DNA of 64,000 nt, from positions 12,846 to 76,845 of the forward strand of contig DATBHX010000030.1 in assembly GCA_036557225.1 (NCBI GenBank), written 5' to 3'. Below the pieces are notes generated by a model, which was not told the DNA's origin, did not search any database, and saw only the letters and a program-made list of their open reading frames with translations. A program made the position numbers and the translations under genes. How positions within the stretch are numbered: position 1 is the stretch's first letter; every line of letters begins with the position of its first letter. Source of the stretch: Angelobacter sp036557225. GTDB taxonomy: Bacteria > Acidobacteriota > Terriglobia > Terriglobales > Acidobacteriaceae. Shown here piece by piece: positions 36,338-44,971 of the stretch.

Positions 36338-37210
36338 GTGCCCCTCCTCACCAACATCAAAACCACGCTGGAGATGATCAAGTGGGAGCACTCGATCTTT
36401 GCGCTCCCGTTTGCTCTGTGCGCCGCCATGCTTGCCTCCGGAGGCATGCCACCAGCGGCCAAGCTGGGCTGGATCGTGCTTTGCATGGTTTCAGCGCGGT
36501 CAGCGGCCATGGCGTTCAACCGCATTGCCGACGCCCGGATTGACGCAGCCAACCCACGCACGGCCATGCGCGCGATTCCGGCGGGAGTGCTCTCGCAAAG
36601 ATTTGCCGTCGTCTTCGTGATCGTAGCGTGTGCTTTATTTGTGCTGGGAGCGGCGCGGCTCAACCGGGCAACTTTCTATCTCTCACCGGTGGCGTTGGCG
36701 GTGGTGCTGCTTTATTCCTATACCAAGCGCTTTACCCGATGGTCGCACCTGGTGCTGGGCTTTGCTCTGGGCATTGCCCCCGCCGCGGCCTGGATCGCCG
36801 TTCGCGGATCGCTCGATCCCCGCATTCTCCTGCTGACCGCCGCAGTTACTTTTTGGGTGGCAGGTTTTGATGTGCTCTATGCCTGTCAGGACATCGACTT
36901 CGACCGCGCCAACGGCCTCAACTCGATTCCCCAGGCGCTCGGCGTCCCGCGCGCGCTGATGGTGGCACGCGTGCTTCACCTGCTGATGTTGGGATTGCTG
37001 CTGGCGCTGGTGATCGTCTTTGGCCTGGGCAAGCTCGCTGTGGCCGGAGTCGTGGTGGTGGCTCTCTTGCTCGCTTATGAACACTCACTGGTTTCTTCGA
37101 AGGACCTGAGCAAGCTCAACGCCGCATTTTTCACCATGAACGGCGTGATCGCCGTGGTGTTCTTTGTCTTTGTAGCCGCCGACGTACTGACCCGGACACC
37201 GCATCCGTAA
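36338..37210 (+). CDS. UbiA-family aromatic prenyltransferase
   Basis: 290 residues from the GTG at 36338; a TTG at 36323 lies inside the repeat arm and is less likely. Both prenyl-diphosphate/Mg sites are visible: NRIADARID (NxxxDxxxD) after the first hydrophobic pair and DIDFDRANGLNSIP (DxxxD type) in the second half. Around eight hydrophobic segments. WEHSIFALPFALCAA is typical of 4-hydroxybenzoate-prenyltransferase-like proteins, including those used in quinone pathways of bacteria without ubiquinone. The aromatic substrate cannot be decided here; menaquinone biosynthesis (futalosine-type) is plausible. Confidence 0.9.
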   Translation: MPLLTNIKTTLEMIKWEHSIFALPFALCAAMLASGGMPPAAKLGWIVLCMVSARSAAMAFNRIADARIDAANPRTAMRAIPAGVLSQRFAVVFVIVACALFVLGAARLNRATFYLSPVALAVVLLYSYTKRFTRWSHLVLGFALGIAPAAAWIAVRGSLDPRILLLTAAVTFWVAGFDVLYACQDIDFDRANGLNSIPQALGVPRALMVARVLHLLMLGLLLALVIVFGLGKLAVAGVVVVALLLAYEHSLVSSKDLSKLNAAFFTMNGVIAVVFFVFVAADVLTRTPHP

Positions 37211-37369
37211 AACGGCCGCTCCTGGCCCAGGACGTCTCCCTAGGACCCATTCCTTGAAATTACGTGAAAGAAAAACCAGGAATCCATCTCTACTTATTAG
37301 AACTATCTCTATAAGCAGTTCCAATTGAATTCCAGAAGAGTTCTGGCATACTTTGAGCGCACGTTTCCT

Positions 37370-39025
37370 ATGGTTCGCCACTTTCGCCTGACAGCTCTGA
37401 TCGCGATGAGCCTGGCCGCATGGCCGCAGTCTGCGCATGCGGCACAATCGGCCCCCAAGGCACCTGACGCCATCTACAAACTGGAAGGAACAGTCGTCAA
37501 CGCTGCAACCGGCCGGCCTGTCCCACGCGCCCTGGTAGAGCTCACCGGCGCGGGCAAGAGGGCCGTACTCACCGACTCTCAAGGTGAGTTTTCCTTTGAC
37601 AAGCTGAGCAAAGGCCCGGTCAAAATCCAGGTGGAGAAGCCTGGATTTTTTGAGCCAGGGATACGGCGCGACGCCAAGGTTACGCACACGATCGAAGTAG
37701 GCCCAGAGAGCGGCAAAATGGTTTTGAAATTGGAGCCGGAGTCGATGATCACCGGCCAGGTCACGGATGAGAGCCGCGATCCGGTGGAAGGCGCCATTGT
37801 GGATGTGATAGCAGAGCAGATCGTCGACGGCCGCCGCCAATTGCAGACGCCGGATGGACGCAATGTTCACACCGATGACGATGGCCGGTTTCTCATGGCC
37901 GGCTTGCCGCCAGGAAAGTACATCTTGCGCGTAAAGGCCGGAAACGGCGCGCGCAGGTCACCCGGCGGCCAGGCCGGCAACGCCGGGCAGTCATATCCGC
38001 TCCAGGTTTTTTTCCCCGGAGTGACAGACCTTGCTTCGGCCACAGCCATCGATCTGGTTGCGGGGCAGCATGCGCATGCGCAGGTTTCCATATCCAAGGT
38101 GCCGGCATTTAAGCTTTCCGGCTCCGTTCTGGGCAATTTGGATTTCCGGAATGTCGTGCAGCCTGCGATTTTCGACGCGCTGGGGGAGCGGCTGGCAATG
38201 CCCGATCACTGGGACACCCGGACTGGTGCCTTTGAATTTCCTCCGCTGCCCGCCGGTGTTTATACGCTGCAGATTCAGCAGCTGCCGGATGACAGGCACG
38301 AGTGGTTCCTCACTCGGACGGTAACTCTCAACCGCGACGTCAGCCGTGTGACGTTATCGCAGGCTGCGGGCGTTTCCATTCCCGTTTCTGTGCGTACGGA
38401 ATTCACTGCCACCGAAGCGAAGGACTGTCCCAGCTCCGGCTCTGAAGGCAAAACCCCGAACTGCAAACAGTTTCCGGCGGGGATCTCGATTGTCTCGTCA
38501 GACTTGAAACAAATGATGTTCCACGCGACACCAGAGAAGGCTGAACCTTCCACGCTGTCCCTGCCGTACGTGATGCCGGGAAAGTACCGTGTTGAGGTTC
38601 ACCCGAAGGTCCGGGCCTATGTCCGCTCGGTGCGCTCAGGGACCACAGACCTTTTGCGGGAAGAGCTGGTCGTGCCGGCCGGCGGAGCTGTTTCCCCGAT
38701 TGAAGTTGTCTTGCGCGATGACGGCGCAAAAGTGAAGATCCATGTTGCGGCGGAGAATCTTCCGCAGCAGGCGCACGTGCTGTTGGTGCCGGAGTTCGCT
38801 CCCAATCAGCCGGCGCTCACGCTCACCGCGTCTTCGAGTGGTGACCTTCAATATGACGATCTGGCTCCGGGCGATTACAAGGTACTGGCTTTTGAGTCGC
38901 CGGAAGAAATTGAATATCAAAATCCTGATGTGATGCGGAAATACGCAGGCAAAACCGCGCGGATCACCCTTCCTGCCAAGGGAAGCACCAGTGTTACGGT
39001 GGAGTTGATCCGCCAGGGAGAGTGA
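37370..39025 (+). CDS. Secreted carboxypeptidase-regulatory-like domain protein (1)
   Basis: 551 residues from the ATG at 37370, where a signal peptide begins (VRHFRLTALIAMSLAAWPQS, AHA cleavage). Residues about 30-110 form a CarboxypepD_reg/Ig-like unit: LEGTVVNAATGRPVPRALVE, LTDSQGEFSFDKLSKGPVKI. A second copy follows (ITGQVTDESRDPVEGAIVDV, NVHTDDDGRFLMAGLPPGKY). The remaining half is a series of beta domains. Such proteins are abundant in Acidobacteriota and are thought to be exported and possibly surface-associated. It overlaps or abuts a paralogous gene at 39031, forming a tandem pair. Confidence 0.8.
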   Translation: MVRHFRLTALIAMSLAAWPQSAHAAQSAPKAPDAIYKLEGTVVNAATGRPVPRALVELTGAGKRAVLTDSQGEFSFDKLSKGPVKIQVEKPGFFEPGIRRDAKVTHTIEVGPESGKMVLKLEPESMITGQVTDESRDPVEGAIVDVIAEQIVDGRRQLQTPDGRNVHTDDDGRFLMAGLPPGKYILRVKAGNGARRSPGGQAGNAGQSYPLQVFFPGVTDLASATAIDLVAGQHAHAQVSISKVPAFKLSGSVLGNLDFRNVVQPAIFDALGERLAMPDHWDTRTGAFEFPPLPAGVYTLQIQQLPDDRHEWFLTRTVTLNRDVSRVTLSQAAGVSIPVSVRTEFTATEAKDCPSSGSEGKTPNCKQFPAGISIVSSDLKQMMFHATPEKAEPSTLSLPYVMPGKYRVEVHPKVRAYVRSVRSGTTDLLREELVVPAGGAVSPIEVVLRDDGAKVKIHVAAENLPQQAHVLLVPEFAPNQPALTLTASSSGDLQYDDLAPGDYKVLAFESPEEIEYQNPDVMRKYAGKTARITLPAKGSTSVTVELIRQGE

Positions 39026-39030
39026 GGACC

Positions 39031-40737
39031 ATGCTGCGCCAGTTCGCTGTGGTCTGTCTCTTCGCGGCAATTACGTTGGCGCAGCAGCCGCAGGCCGCTG
39101 GGCGGGCGCCCGCAGAACCGCCTCCCGCGTCCGGGAATTTCCAGATCGGCGGAGTAGTGGTTGACGTCGACAGCCATCAGCCACTAGCGGCCGTGCGCAT
39201 CACTCTTGGCCCGGCTGGCAAGAGCGATGCGGTTACCACCTTGATCACCGGTGAAGCCGGGCGATTTACCTTCTCCGGCCTGGCTGCGGGAAAGTATGCA
39301 TTGAGCGCCCAGCGTCGCGGCTATGTGGCGCAGAGCTTCAACCAGCGTGACTCGCTTTCCAGCTCCATCGTGGTTGGACCGAACCTCGACTCCAGCCACC
39401 TGGTTTTCAGCCTGGTGCTGGAAGGCGGGATCTCAGGCTCGATCGTCGACGAGCAGGGTGAAGCTGTGCGCATGGCGTTCGTCTATCTGTTTCAATGCGC
39501 GGCCGATGGCAGGACTGTGCGCAGAGGCTATTCTGAATTCGCCTCGACGGATGATGAAGGCCACTATCATTTTTCACATCTGCGAGCGGGAAGATATTAT
39601 GTCGCTGTCAGAGGTATTCCCTGGTATCGGCAGCCGCCGCAAATCCACACCAAGGTGACCGACGCACAGGGCGTGGTGACGGACTATTCCGGTGACGTCG
39701 ATGAGGCGACGTTGAAAGGCGCTCAAAAAGTTGATTACGAGGAGGAGCCGCCAACGGCTCTGGATGTCGCCTATCCAGTGACCTTCTATGGCGGGGCAAC
39801 TGATAGTTCCGCCGCCACGCCGATTCTAGTGGGCAAGGGGGAAAAAGTTTCCGCCGATATCGTCCTGCAGCCGGTCCCGGCGGCGCACTGGCAGTTTACG
39901 CAGCCTCCTCCTGCGGAGCATTTCGCTGTGCTTCTGGAGCAGAGGCTGTTTGACGGAATTCTCGTTCAGGCCTTCCCCATGCCCAGACGGCTCGGTCATG
40001 GAGTGCTCGAATATACGGGCATGGCGCCCGGCCATTTTCGCTTCGACGGCTGGGGGCCTTCGCCGAGCGGCAGAATCATGGTCCACGAGGAATTTGATGT
40101 CGGAGCCAATGGCGAAATTGAGAAACAGACCAGCACGACATATGTACCCGTCTCGGCCACCATCCGCTTTGAGCCGCCGGCTGCGCCCACGGAATCAATC
40201 AATCTGCAGCTGCGCCAGAAAAACTCCAATCACGGGGCGAGCCTGCGCATGAACGGCAAGAGCGAGATCGAATTCCCGTATGGAGTTGAGCGCGGCTCTT
40301 TTTATGAAGTGGCAGTGGATGGCGGGAGCGGGATTTATCTCCGCAGCGTGCAGGCGACTGGCGCCAAACTTACAGGCCACATGCTGGAGGTGAAAGACGA
40401 CTCGCCCATCAAGCTGACCGTGGTGCTGGCCACCGGCAGAGGCAGCATTGCGGGCGTTGCGGTGCGCGAGGACAAGCCTATAGCCGGGGCGATGATTGTG
40501 CTGGTTCCTGCTGATCCCGGCAACAACACCAGGTTACTCCGACGGGAAGAGACCAATAGCGATGGCAGCTTCAGCTTCACGGACGTAGTGCCTGGCCGCT
40601 ACACCCTGCTGGCGATCGATGATGGCTGGGAGCTGGAATGGACGAATCCGGTGGTGCTTGAAAAATACATGGCCCAGGGCGAACCCATCACCGTGGAAGC
40701 GAAGGGCAAGTACTCAGTGAAGGTGAAAGTGCAATAG
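39031..40737 (+). CDS. Secreted carboxypeptidase-regulatory-like domain protein (2)
   Basis: 568 residues from the ATG at 39031; a GTG at 39022 overlapping the previous stop is the alternative. Signal peptide LRQFAVVCLFAAITLAQQ. Domains: IGGVVVDVDSHQPLAAVRIT...AGRFTFSGLAAGKYALSA, then GSIVDEQGEAVRMAFVYLFQ...DDEGHYHFSHLRAGRYYVAV, a long beta-rich region, and a third unit GSIAGVAVREDKPIAGAMIV...DGSFSFTDVVPGRYTLLAID near the C-terminus. Same architecture as its upstream neighbour, including the ending EWTNPVVLEKYM compared with EYQNPDVMRKYA, so the pair arose by tandem duplication. Confidence 0.8.
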   Translation: MLRQFAVVCLFAAITLAQQPQAAGRAPAEPPPASGNFQIGGVVVDVDSHQPLAAVRITLGPAGKSDAVTTLITGEAGRFTFSGLAAGKYALSAQRRGYVAQSFNQRDSLSSSIVVGPNLDSSHLVFSLVLEGGISGSIVDEQGEAVRMAFVYLFQCAADGRTVRRGYSEFASTDDEGHYHFSHLRAGRYYVAVRGIPWYRQPPQIHTKVTDAQGVVTDYSGDVDEATLKGAQKVDYEEEPPTALDVAYPVTFYGGATDSSAATPILVGKGEKVSADIVLQPVPAAHWQFTQPPPAEHFAVLLEQRLFDGILVQAFPMPRRLGHGVLEYTGMAPGHFRFDGWGPSPSGRIMVHEEFDVGANGEIEKQTSTTYVPVSATIRFEPPAAPTESINLQLRQKNSNHGASLRMNGKSEIEFPYGVERGSFYEVAVDGGSGIYLRSVQATGAKLTGHMLEVKDDSPIKLTVVLATGRGSIAGVAVREDKPIAGAMIVLVPADPGNNTRLLRREETNSDGSFSFTDVVPGRYTLLAIDDGWELEWTNPVVLEKYMAQGEPITVEAKGKYSVKVKVQ

Positions 40738-40740
40738 CGG

Positions 40741-40861
40741 ATTTGTGATTTGCGATTATCATTTGTGATTTGCGATTGATGATTTGCGATTTTTTCTGTC
40801 CGCGCATCGGCAGCTTCGCTGCGATTCCTCATCACAAATCAAAAGTCACAAATCACCAATT
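40741..40861. repeat. Heptad word array TTTGTGA/TTTGCGA with inverted partner
   Basis: From 40742 the words TTTGTGA, TTTGCGA, TTATCA, TTTGTGA, TTTGCGA, TTGATGA and TTTGCGA follow each other at 7-base phase (one word short by a base) into a T6 run at 40790. Inverse words (ATCACAAATC, GTCACAAATCACC) return at 40831-40861 before the convergent aminotransferase gene. Read either way it could fold and act as a bidirectional terminator. Confidence 0.85.
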
Positions 40862-40864
40862 GCC

Positions 40865-42028
40865 TCACGAATAAAACTCCGCCATCGCCTCCACCACATA
40901 CCTCTGCTCATCTTCTTCCAGTTCGGCAAAGATGGGTAGCGCCAGCACGTCCAGCGCGGCTTGCTCGGATTCAGGGAGATCGCCCGGAGCATAGCCCAGA
41001 TAGCTGAAGCACTTCTGCAGATGTAGCGGAATGGGATAGTAAATCTCTGAGCCTATGCCGCGCTCGCTCAAAAATGCGCGCAGCTTGTCGCGATCGCGCA
41101 CGCGCACCACGTACTGGTGATAAATGTGGAAGGCGCCGGGCAGCGAGGTAAGCAGCCTGACCGGAGGCGTCGAGTTGGCGCCGGTTTTGGTCAATCCCGC
41201 GCTGGTAAGAAGGCGCCCGTAGGCGCGCGCGCGTTCATGCCGCGCTTCGTTCCACTGCGGCAGATGCGGCATCTTCACGCGCAGGACCGCGGCCTGGATG
41301 GCATCAAGGCGGCTGTTGGCGCCGACCTCGTCATGATAGTAGCGTTGCTTGCCGCCATGGTTGCGCAGAGAGCGCATGTGTTCGGCCCATGCGGCATCGT
41401 TGGTGGTGGCAGCGCCGGCATCGCCAAACGCGCTGAGATTTTTCGTGGGATAAAAGCTGAATGCCGCGGCTGCTCCCAGCGATCCCGCGCGGCGGCCGTT
41501 CCAGGTGGCGCCCACCGCCTGGGCCGCGTCTTCCACGATGTGCAGTTTGAATTCCTCGGCCAGCTTGGCAAAGCCGTCCATGTCGGCGCATTGGCCATAG
41601 AGATGCACAGGCATCACGGCTCTTGCGGGTGAAGTCTTGAGTCGCTGCTCCACCTTTGCCGGATCAAGATTCAGGGTGTGCGGATCAACGTCGACGAATA
41701 CCGGTTTGGCTCCGGCACGAAGAATGGAGCTGGCGGTGGCGAAGAAGCTGAACGGTGTGGTGATGACGCTGTCGCCGGGGTTGACGCCAACGGCCACCAG
41801 CGCAAGCCAGAGCGCATCGGTACCGGAAGCGCAACCAACGGCTTCCGTGGTCCCGCAGTGCGGGGCAAATTCATTTTCAAAAGCGGTTACTTCTTCGCCC
41901 AGAATGTAGCGTTGCGAATCGCACACGCGGGTGATTGCCGCCAAAACTTCGCCGCGGATTGCGGCATATTGGCGGGAAAGGTCGAGCATGGGAACTTCAG
42001 TGGCACTTTTGTGACCTGCGGCTTTCAT
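40865..42028 (-). CDS. DegT/DnrJ/EryC1/StrS-family aminotransferase
   Basis: 387 residues. PLP-dependent sugar aminotransferase family. The catalytic lysine is K196 in SFYPTKNLSAFGDAGA; the PLP phosphate and ring contacts lie in CASGTDALWLAL and HIVEDAAQAVGATWNG. VPMLDLSRQYAAIRGEVLAA is the family N-terminus, so the true start could be ATG 13 codons in. Products are usually amino sugars for cell-surface polysaccharides. No other sugar-nucleotide genes adjoin it. It is convergent with the carboxypeptidase-regulatory pair. Confidence 0.92.
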   Translation of the reverse strand: MKAAGHKSATEVPMLDLSRQYAAIRGEVLAAITRVCDSQRYILGEEVTAFENEFAPHCGTTEAVGCASGTDALWLALVAVGVNPGDSVITTPFSFFATASSILRAGAKPVFVDVDPHTLNLDPAKVEQRLKTSPARAVMPVHLYGQCADMDGFAKLAEEFKLHIVEDAAQAVGATWNGRRAGSLGAAAAFSFYPTKNLSAFGDAGAATTNDAAWAEHMRSLRNHGGKQRYYHDEVGANSRLDAIQAAVLRVKMPHLPQWNEARHERARAYGRLLTSAGLTKTGANSTPPVRLLTSLPGAFHIYHQYVVRVRDRDKLRAFLSERGIGSEIYYPIPLHLQKCFSYLGYAPGDLPESEQAALDVLALPIFAELEEDEQRYVVEAMAEFYS

Positions 42029-42080
42029 GGCTTAACGAAATTTTAGCATTCCTTCCGGTATAAGATAGAAAACAGGCCTT

Positions 42081-42109
42081 TTGCCGGGAACGCCGCAAAA
42101 AGCTACAAT
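42081..42109 (+). promoter_or_regulatory. Sigma70-type promoter of hfq
   Basis: TTGCCG (42081-42086), a spacer of exactly 17 bases and TACAAT (42104-42109). The expected transcript starts about 60 bases before the hfq ATG at 42176. Confidence 0.65.
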
Positions 42110-42175
42110 GGCGGAGACGGTGCACGAAAGGCTGTTTCGGGTTCTATGCAAGCCACATAGGAGATAGATCGGCAG

Positions 42176-42460
42176 ATGGAAAATAAGCCGGCACAAAACA
42201 TACAGGACTCGTTTCTGAATACGGCCCGCAAGGACAAAAGCCAGATTACGATTTATCTTCTGAGCGGGGTGAAGCTGACAGGCCGCATCCGGTCCTTTGA
42301 CAAGTATTCAGTCGTTCTTGAAACCAACAATCAGGAACAGCTCATCTTCAAACACGCCATCTCTACCGTGGTGATGGCCAAAGGCAGCCACCATGGTGAC
42401 AGCCGCTCGCACGCGCCGGCGGCGGAAGGCGAAAGCAATTCGGCCAAAATGGAGGGCTAA
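42176..42460 (+). CDS. hfq: RNA chaperone Hfq
   Basis: 94 residues. Sm-like hexameric RNA chaperone. Sm1: ITIYLLSGVKLTGRIRSFDK then YSVVLE. Sm2: LIFKHAISTVVM (KHAIS in place of YKHAIS). The N-terminal NIQDSFLNTARKDKSQI has the distal/proximal-face Q and F residues of the family. The C-terminal tail is short and His/Ser/Ala-rich (GSHHGDSRSHAPAAEGESNS). Its last codons ATGGAGGGC double as a Shine-Dalgarno for the following hflX frame, which is in the same reading phase. Confidence 0.97.
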   Translation: MENKPAQNIQDSFLNTARKDKSQITIYLLSGVKLTGRIRSFDKYSVVLETNNQEQLIFKHAISTVVMAKGSHHGDSRSHAPAAEGESNSAKMEG

Positions 42461-42463
42461 TCC

Positions 42464-43909
42464 ATTCCTGGGCAGCGTTCCCGCCGCAATGCCCATTCAC
42501 GCGCAAATGCGGCGCGCGAATGGGGCTCAGAGTCTTCGGCCGGGATCAAGACTGGCCGTGACGGCCCGGAGCGCGCATTTCTGGTGGCTCTGGAGTTCCG
42601 CCATCGTTCGCGCTCTGACCGCGATCTTGAGGTGCCGCCCAGCGCCGCACTGGCCCGTAGCGCTGCAGCCGAGCGTTCTGAAGCCCGTAGTGTTTCCCAC
42701 GTAGGCGTAGAAGAATCGCTGGCTGAGTTCCGCGAACTGGTGGCTTCTGCCGGAGCCGAGATTGCCGGCGAATTCGTTCAGCATCGCGACCGTCCTGATC
42801 CGGCGACGCTGATCGGCAGAGGCAAGCTCGAAGAGATTGCCGGAGCTGTTGCCTCCGTGGATGCCGACCTGGTTTTGGTGGACCACGAGCTCTCACCTTC
42901 GCAGCAGCGCAACATCGAAAATGTGGTCAACGCGCGGGTCATCGACCGCACACAGCTTATTCTTGACATCTTTGCCCGGCATGCGCGCAGCCGTGAAGGC
43001 CAGCTGCAGGTGGAACTGGCGCAGCTGGAATACATGCTGCCCCGGCTCGCAGGCAGAGGCGTGGAGATGTCGCAGCTCGGCGGCGGCATTGGCACACGTG
43101 GTCCCGGTGAAACGCAGCTGGAGACGGATCGCCGCAAGATCTATCGCCGCATTCGCCATATCAAGCAGCAGCTGGAAGATGTAAAGCGGATACGCGGCCA
43201 GCAGCGCCAGCGGCGGGAGTCTGTCCCGCTGCCAACGGTGGCGCTCGTAGGCTATACCAACGCGGGCAAATCGACGCTGTTCAATGTGCTTACCGGCGCA
43301 GGCGTGCTGGAGTCGGCCATGATGTTTGCCACGCTTGACCCCACGATTCGCGGGATCACGCTGCCCAGCAAGCGCAAGGTGCTGCTGTCTGACACCGTAG
43401 GTTTCATCCGCAACCTGCCGACTACTCTTGTCTCCGCCTTTCGCGCGACGCTCGAGGAGGTGCAGCGGGCGGCGTTGCTGTTGCATGTGGCCGACGTGAC
43501 CAGCCCTTCCGCGCACGACCAGCAAAAGCAAGTGGAGTCAGTGCTGAAAGAGCTGAACGTGATTGACCGGCCACGCATTCGCGTGATGAACAAAGTAGAC
43601 CTCATGCCGGAAGCCCAGCGCCGAGCCCTGGTGAACACGCCTGCTGCGGCCTACATTTCGGCGGTCAAGGATATCGGGCTGGAGGCGTTGCTGGCATTGA
43701 TTGATTCACGTTTGGAGATCGATGCGCTGCAGCCCATGCGTATACGCATTCCGCAGAGCGAAGGCAAACTTCTAGCCCAGATTGAAGCCCGCGCGCATGT
43801 TCTGAAACGCTCATACCGTGACAGCAAGGTGCAGATGGACGTGAAGGCGCCGGAATCGCTGGCGCGGATGCTGAGAGAATATGAGGTGGTTCCGCGCGCG
43901 CGGAAGTAA
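42464..43909 (+). CDS. hflX: GTPase HflX, probable AUU start
   Basis: Ribosome-associated GTPase that splits stalled or stressed ribosomes. G motifs: G1 GYTNAGKST, G3 DTVGF, G4 NKVD; the HflX domain has RPDPATLIGRGKLEEIAG and DRTQLILDIFARHARSREGQ, plus GGIGTRGPGETQLETDRR. The first canonical start in frame is GTG at 42584, but the conserved first strand (ERAFLVALEF) is encoded just upstream from about 42566. No ATG, GTG or TTG exists between the hfq stop and 42584. ATT at 42464 stands 8 bases after GGAGG and is the best start (481 residues); from GTG 42584 the length is 441. Confidence 0.9.
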   Translation: MPGQRSRRNAHSRANAAREWGSESSAGIKTGRDGPERAFLVALEFRHRSRSDRDLEVPPSAALARSAAAERSEARSVSHVGVEESLAEFRELVASAGAEIAGEFVQHRDRPDPATLIGRGKLEEIAGAVASVDADLVLVDHELSPSQQRNIENVVNARVIDRTQLILDIFARHARSREGQLQVELAQLEYMLPRLAGRGVEMSQLGGGIGTRGPGETQLETDRRKIYRRIRHIKQQLEDVKRIRGQQRQRRESVPLPTVALVGYTNAGKSTLFNVLTGAGVLESAMMFATLDPTIRGITLPSKRKVLLSDTVGFIRNLPTTLVSAFRATLEEVQRAALLLHVADVTSPSAHDQQKQVESVLKELNVIDRPRIRVMNKVDLMPEAQRRALVNTPAAAYISAVKDIGLEALLALIDSRLEIDALQPMRIRIPQSEGKLLAQIEARAHVLKRSYRDSKVQMDVKAPESLARMLREYEVVPRARK

Positions 43910-44366
43910 AATCCACCACGGAGACACGGAGGCACGGAGAAGATTCTTTCTGAAATCCCGAGCGGAGCGAGGGATCCCCATCCCCGATGGAGCAGTTTGC
44001 GTTCGGGTTTGTCTTGCAGGCTCTCCCTTGTAGGCGTCCAATCGGGATGTTTGTTAAAGGATTTTTTAGCGAGTAGGGATCTCTCGCTACGCTCGAGACT
44101 TCGGAAAAAATTTAAATGGGCCTGAGAGCAAGAAGCGGTGACGGTTTCCTTGCCCACAAGCCCATTCGATCCTGAATCGGATCGGAGGTGATGTATTCAT
44201 TTTAGGACAGTCCCATGCGATGTCAAGGCATTGCGCAAGTCTTTTTTACCTTAACTAATTCAACTCGATAATGGTTCTTAGAAACGACTGCGTTGGCCCG
44301 TCGAGCGTTAAGCATAGCGCCCAATAGCCTTGCGAAAATTAGGTGATTTTCGATGGCTGGCACAGC
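43910..44366. other. Intergenic region with an octamer array and an inverted repeat pair
   Basis: 43912-43940 carries the CACGGAGA/CACGGAGG octamer array (copy 3, opposite orientation to 13237 and 18087). 43950-44104 is an inverted repeat pair. From 44105 to 44366 no gene is supported; the convergent TauE-like gene ends at 44367. A T-rich stretch near 44240-44250 may end hflX transcription. Confidence 0.6.
43950..44104. repeat. Inverted pair of the GAGCGGAGCGAGGGATC repeat
   Basis: Left copy 43950-43980 (CTGAAATCCCGAGCGGAG then CGAGGGATCCCCA); right copy 44073-44104 is a diverged reverse complement (GGGATCTCTCGCTACGCTCG then AGACTTCGG). Core between them about 90 bases. This resembles a bacterial interspersed mosaic element of paired REP sequences. 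Its hairpin ends differ in sequence from those of the transposase element at 14635. Confidence 0.7.
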
Positions 44367-44723
44367 TTATCTTCCCAAGAGGAGTTTGATGCCAATGATT
44401 ACCAGCAAAGTTCCAAAGACCCTCTGTAAAAAAACATCTGGGAGGCGCTGGGCCCAAAGGCCGCCGAAATAGCCACCGATGAGGAATCCTACGCCGATCA
44501 GAATGGCTGCTCTCACGTCAGCGTTGCCGGCTTTGTAATACTCCCAAAATGCCAGGGCGCCGATAGGGGCCAGCAACGCGCCGAGCGAAGTGCCCTGGGC
44601 CTTGTGCTGACTCATATGGAAGAAATAGACAAGCGCTGGGACGATCAGAATTCCGCCCCCAATTCCGACGATGCCGGAGAGCACGCCGACCAGCAAGCCA
44701 AGCAAGAGATAGAGAAAGATCAT
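44367..44723 (-). CDS. Half-size TauE/SafE (sulfite exporter-like) membrane protein
   Basis: 118 residues. It shows one TauE/SafE repeat: LVGVLSGIVGIGGGILIVPA (the G-x-G-G-G motif of the family) followed by three to four hydrophobic helices and ending FGTLLVIIGIKLLLGR. Family proteins are usually about 250 residues with two such repeats, so this would need to dimerise. Halves of this size exist as pairs in some bacteria; no second half is adjacent. Substrate is unknown; sulfite, sulfoacetate or other organic anions are possible. Confidence 0.82.
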   Translation of the reverse strand: MIFLYLLLGLLVGVLSGIVGIGGGILIVPALVYFFHMSQHKAQGTSLGALLAPIGALAFWEYYKAGNADVRAAILIGVGFLIGGYFGGLWAQRLPDVFLQRVFGTLLVIIGIKLLLGR

Positions 44724-44881
44724 GGGCGAAATGATAGCGAGAAGGGAGCAGTTTCAGAAACTCTCAAATGAAAGTCGCTCAAATTTTTCCGGCAGAATTG
44801 CAGTGAACTTCCAGGAATCAAAAGGGAGAACAATCCAGGCTGGCGCGTGCTCGCCGGCAGCGCTGGAAGCCCGCATTCGCG

Positions 44882-44910
44882 TTGACACTGCGTTAGGCGA
44901 ATGTTAGCTT
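44882..44910 (+). promoter_or_regulatory. Candidate promoter of the atp operon
   Basis: TTGACA (44882-44887), 17-base spacer, TAGCTT (44905-44910). The -35 is perfect and the -10 is weak. The first gene starts at 44972. The rest of the 44724-44971 gap shows nothing else. Confidence 0.5.
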
Positions 44911-44971
44911 AAAGAGTTAGGCGAACGCCCCCAATCGCTTCTGTTCACCACAACTTATAGACAAACTTTGC

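Noticed and set aside
42176..43909. Hfq-HflX as one fused protein by stop-codon read-through
   Set aside because: The frames are in phase, but a good Shine-Dalgarno and AUU start explain hflX without read-through. Mentioned only as an alternative.
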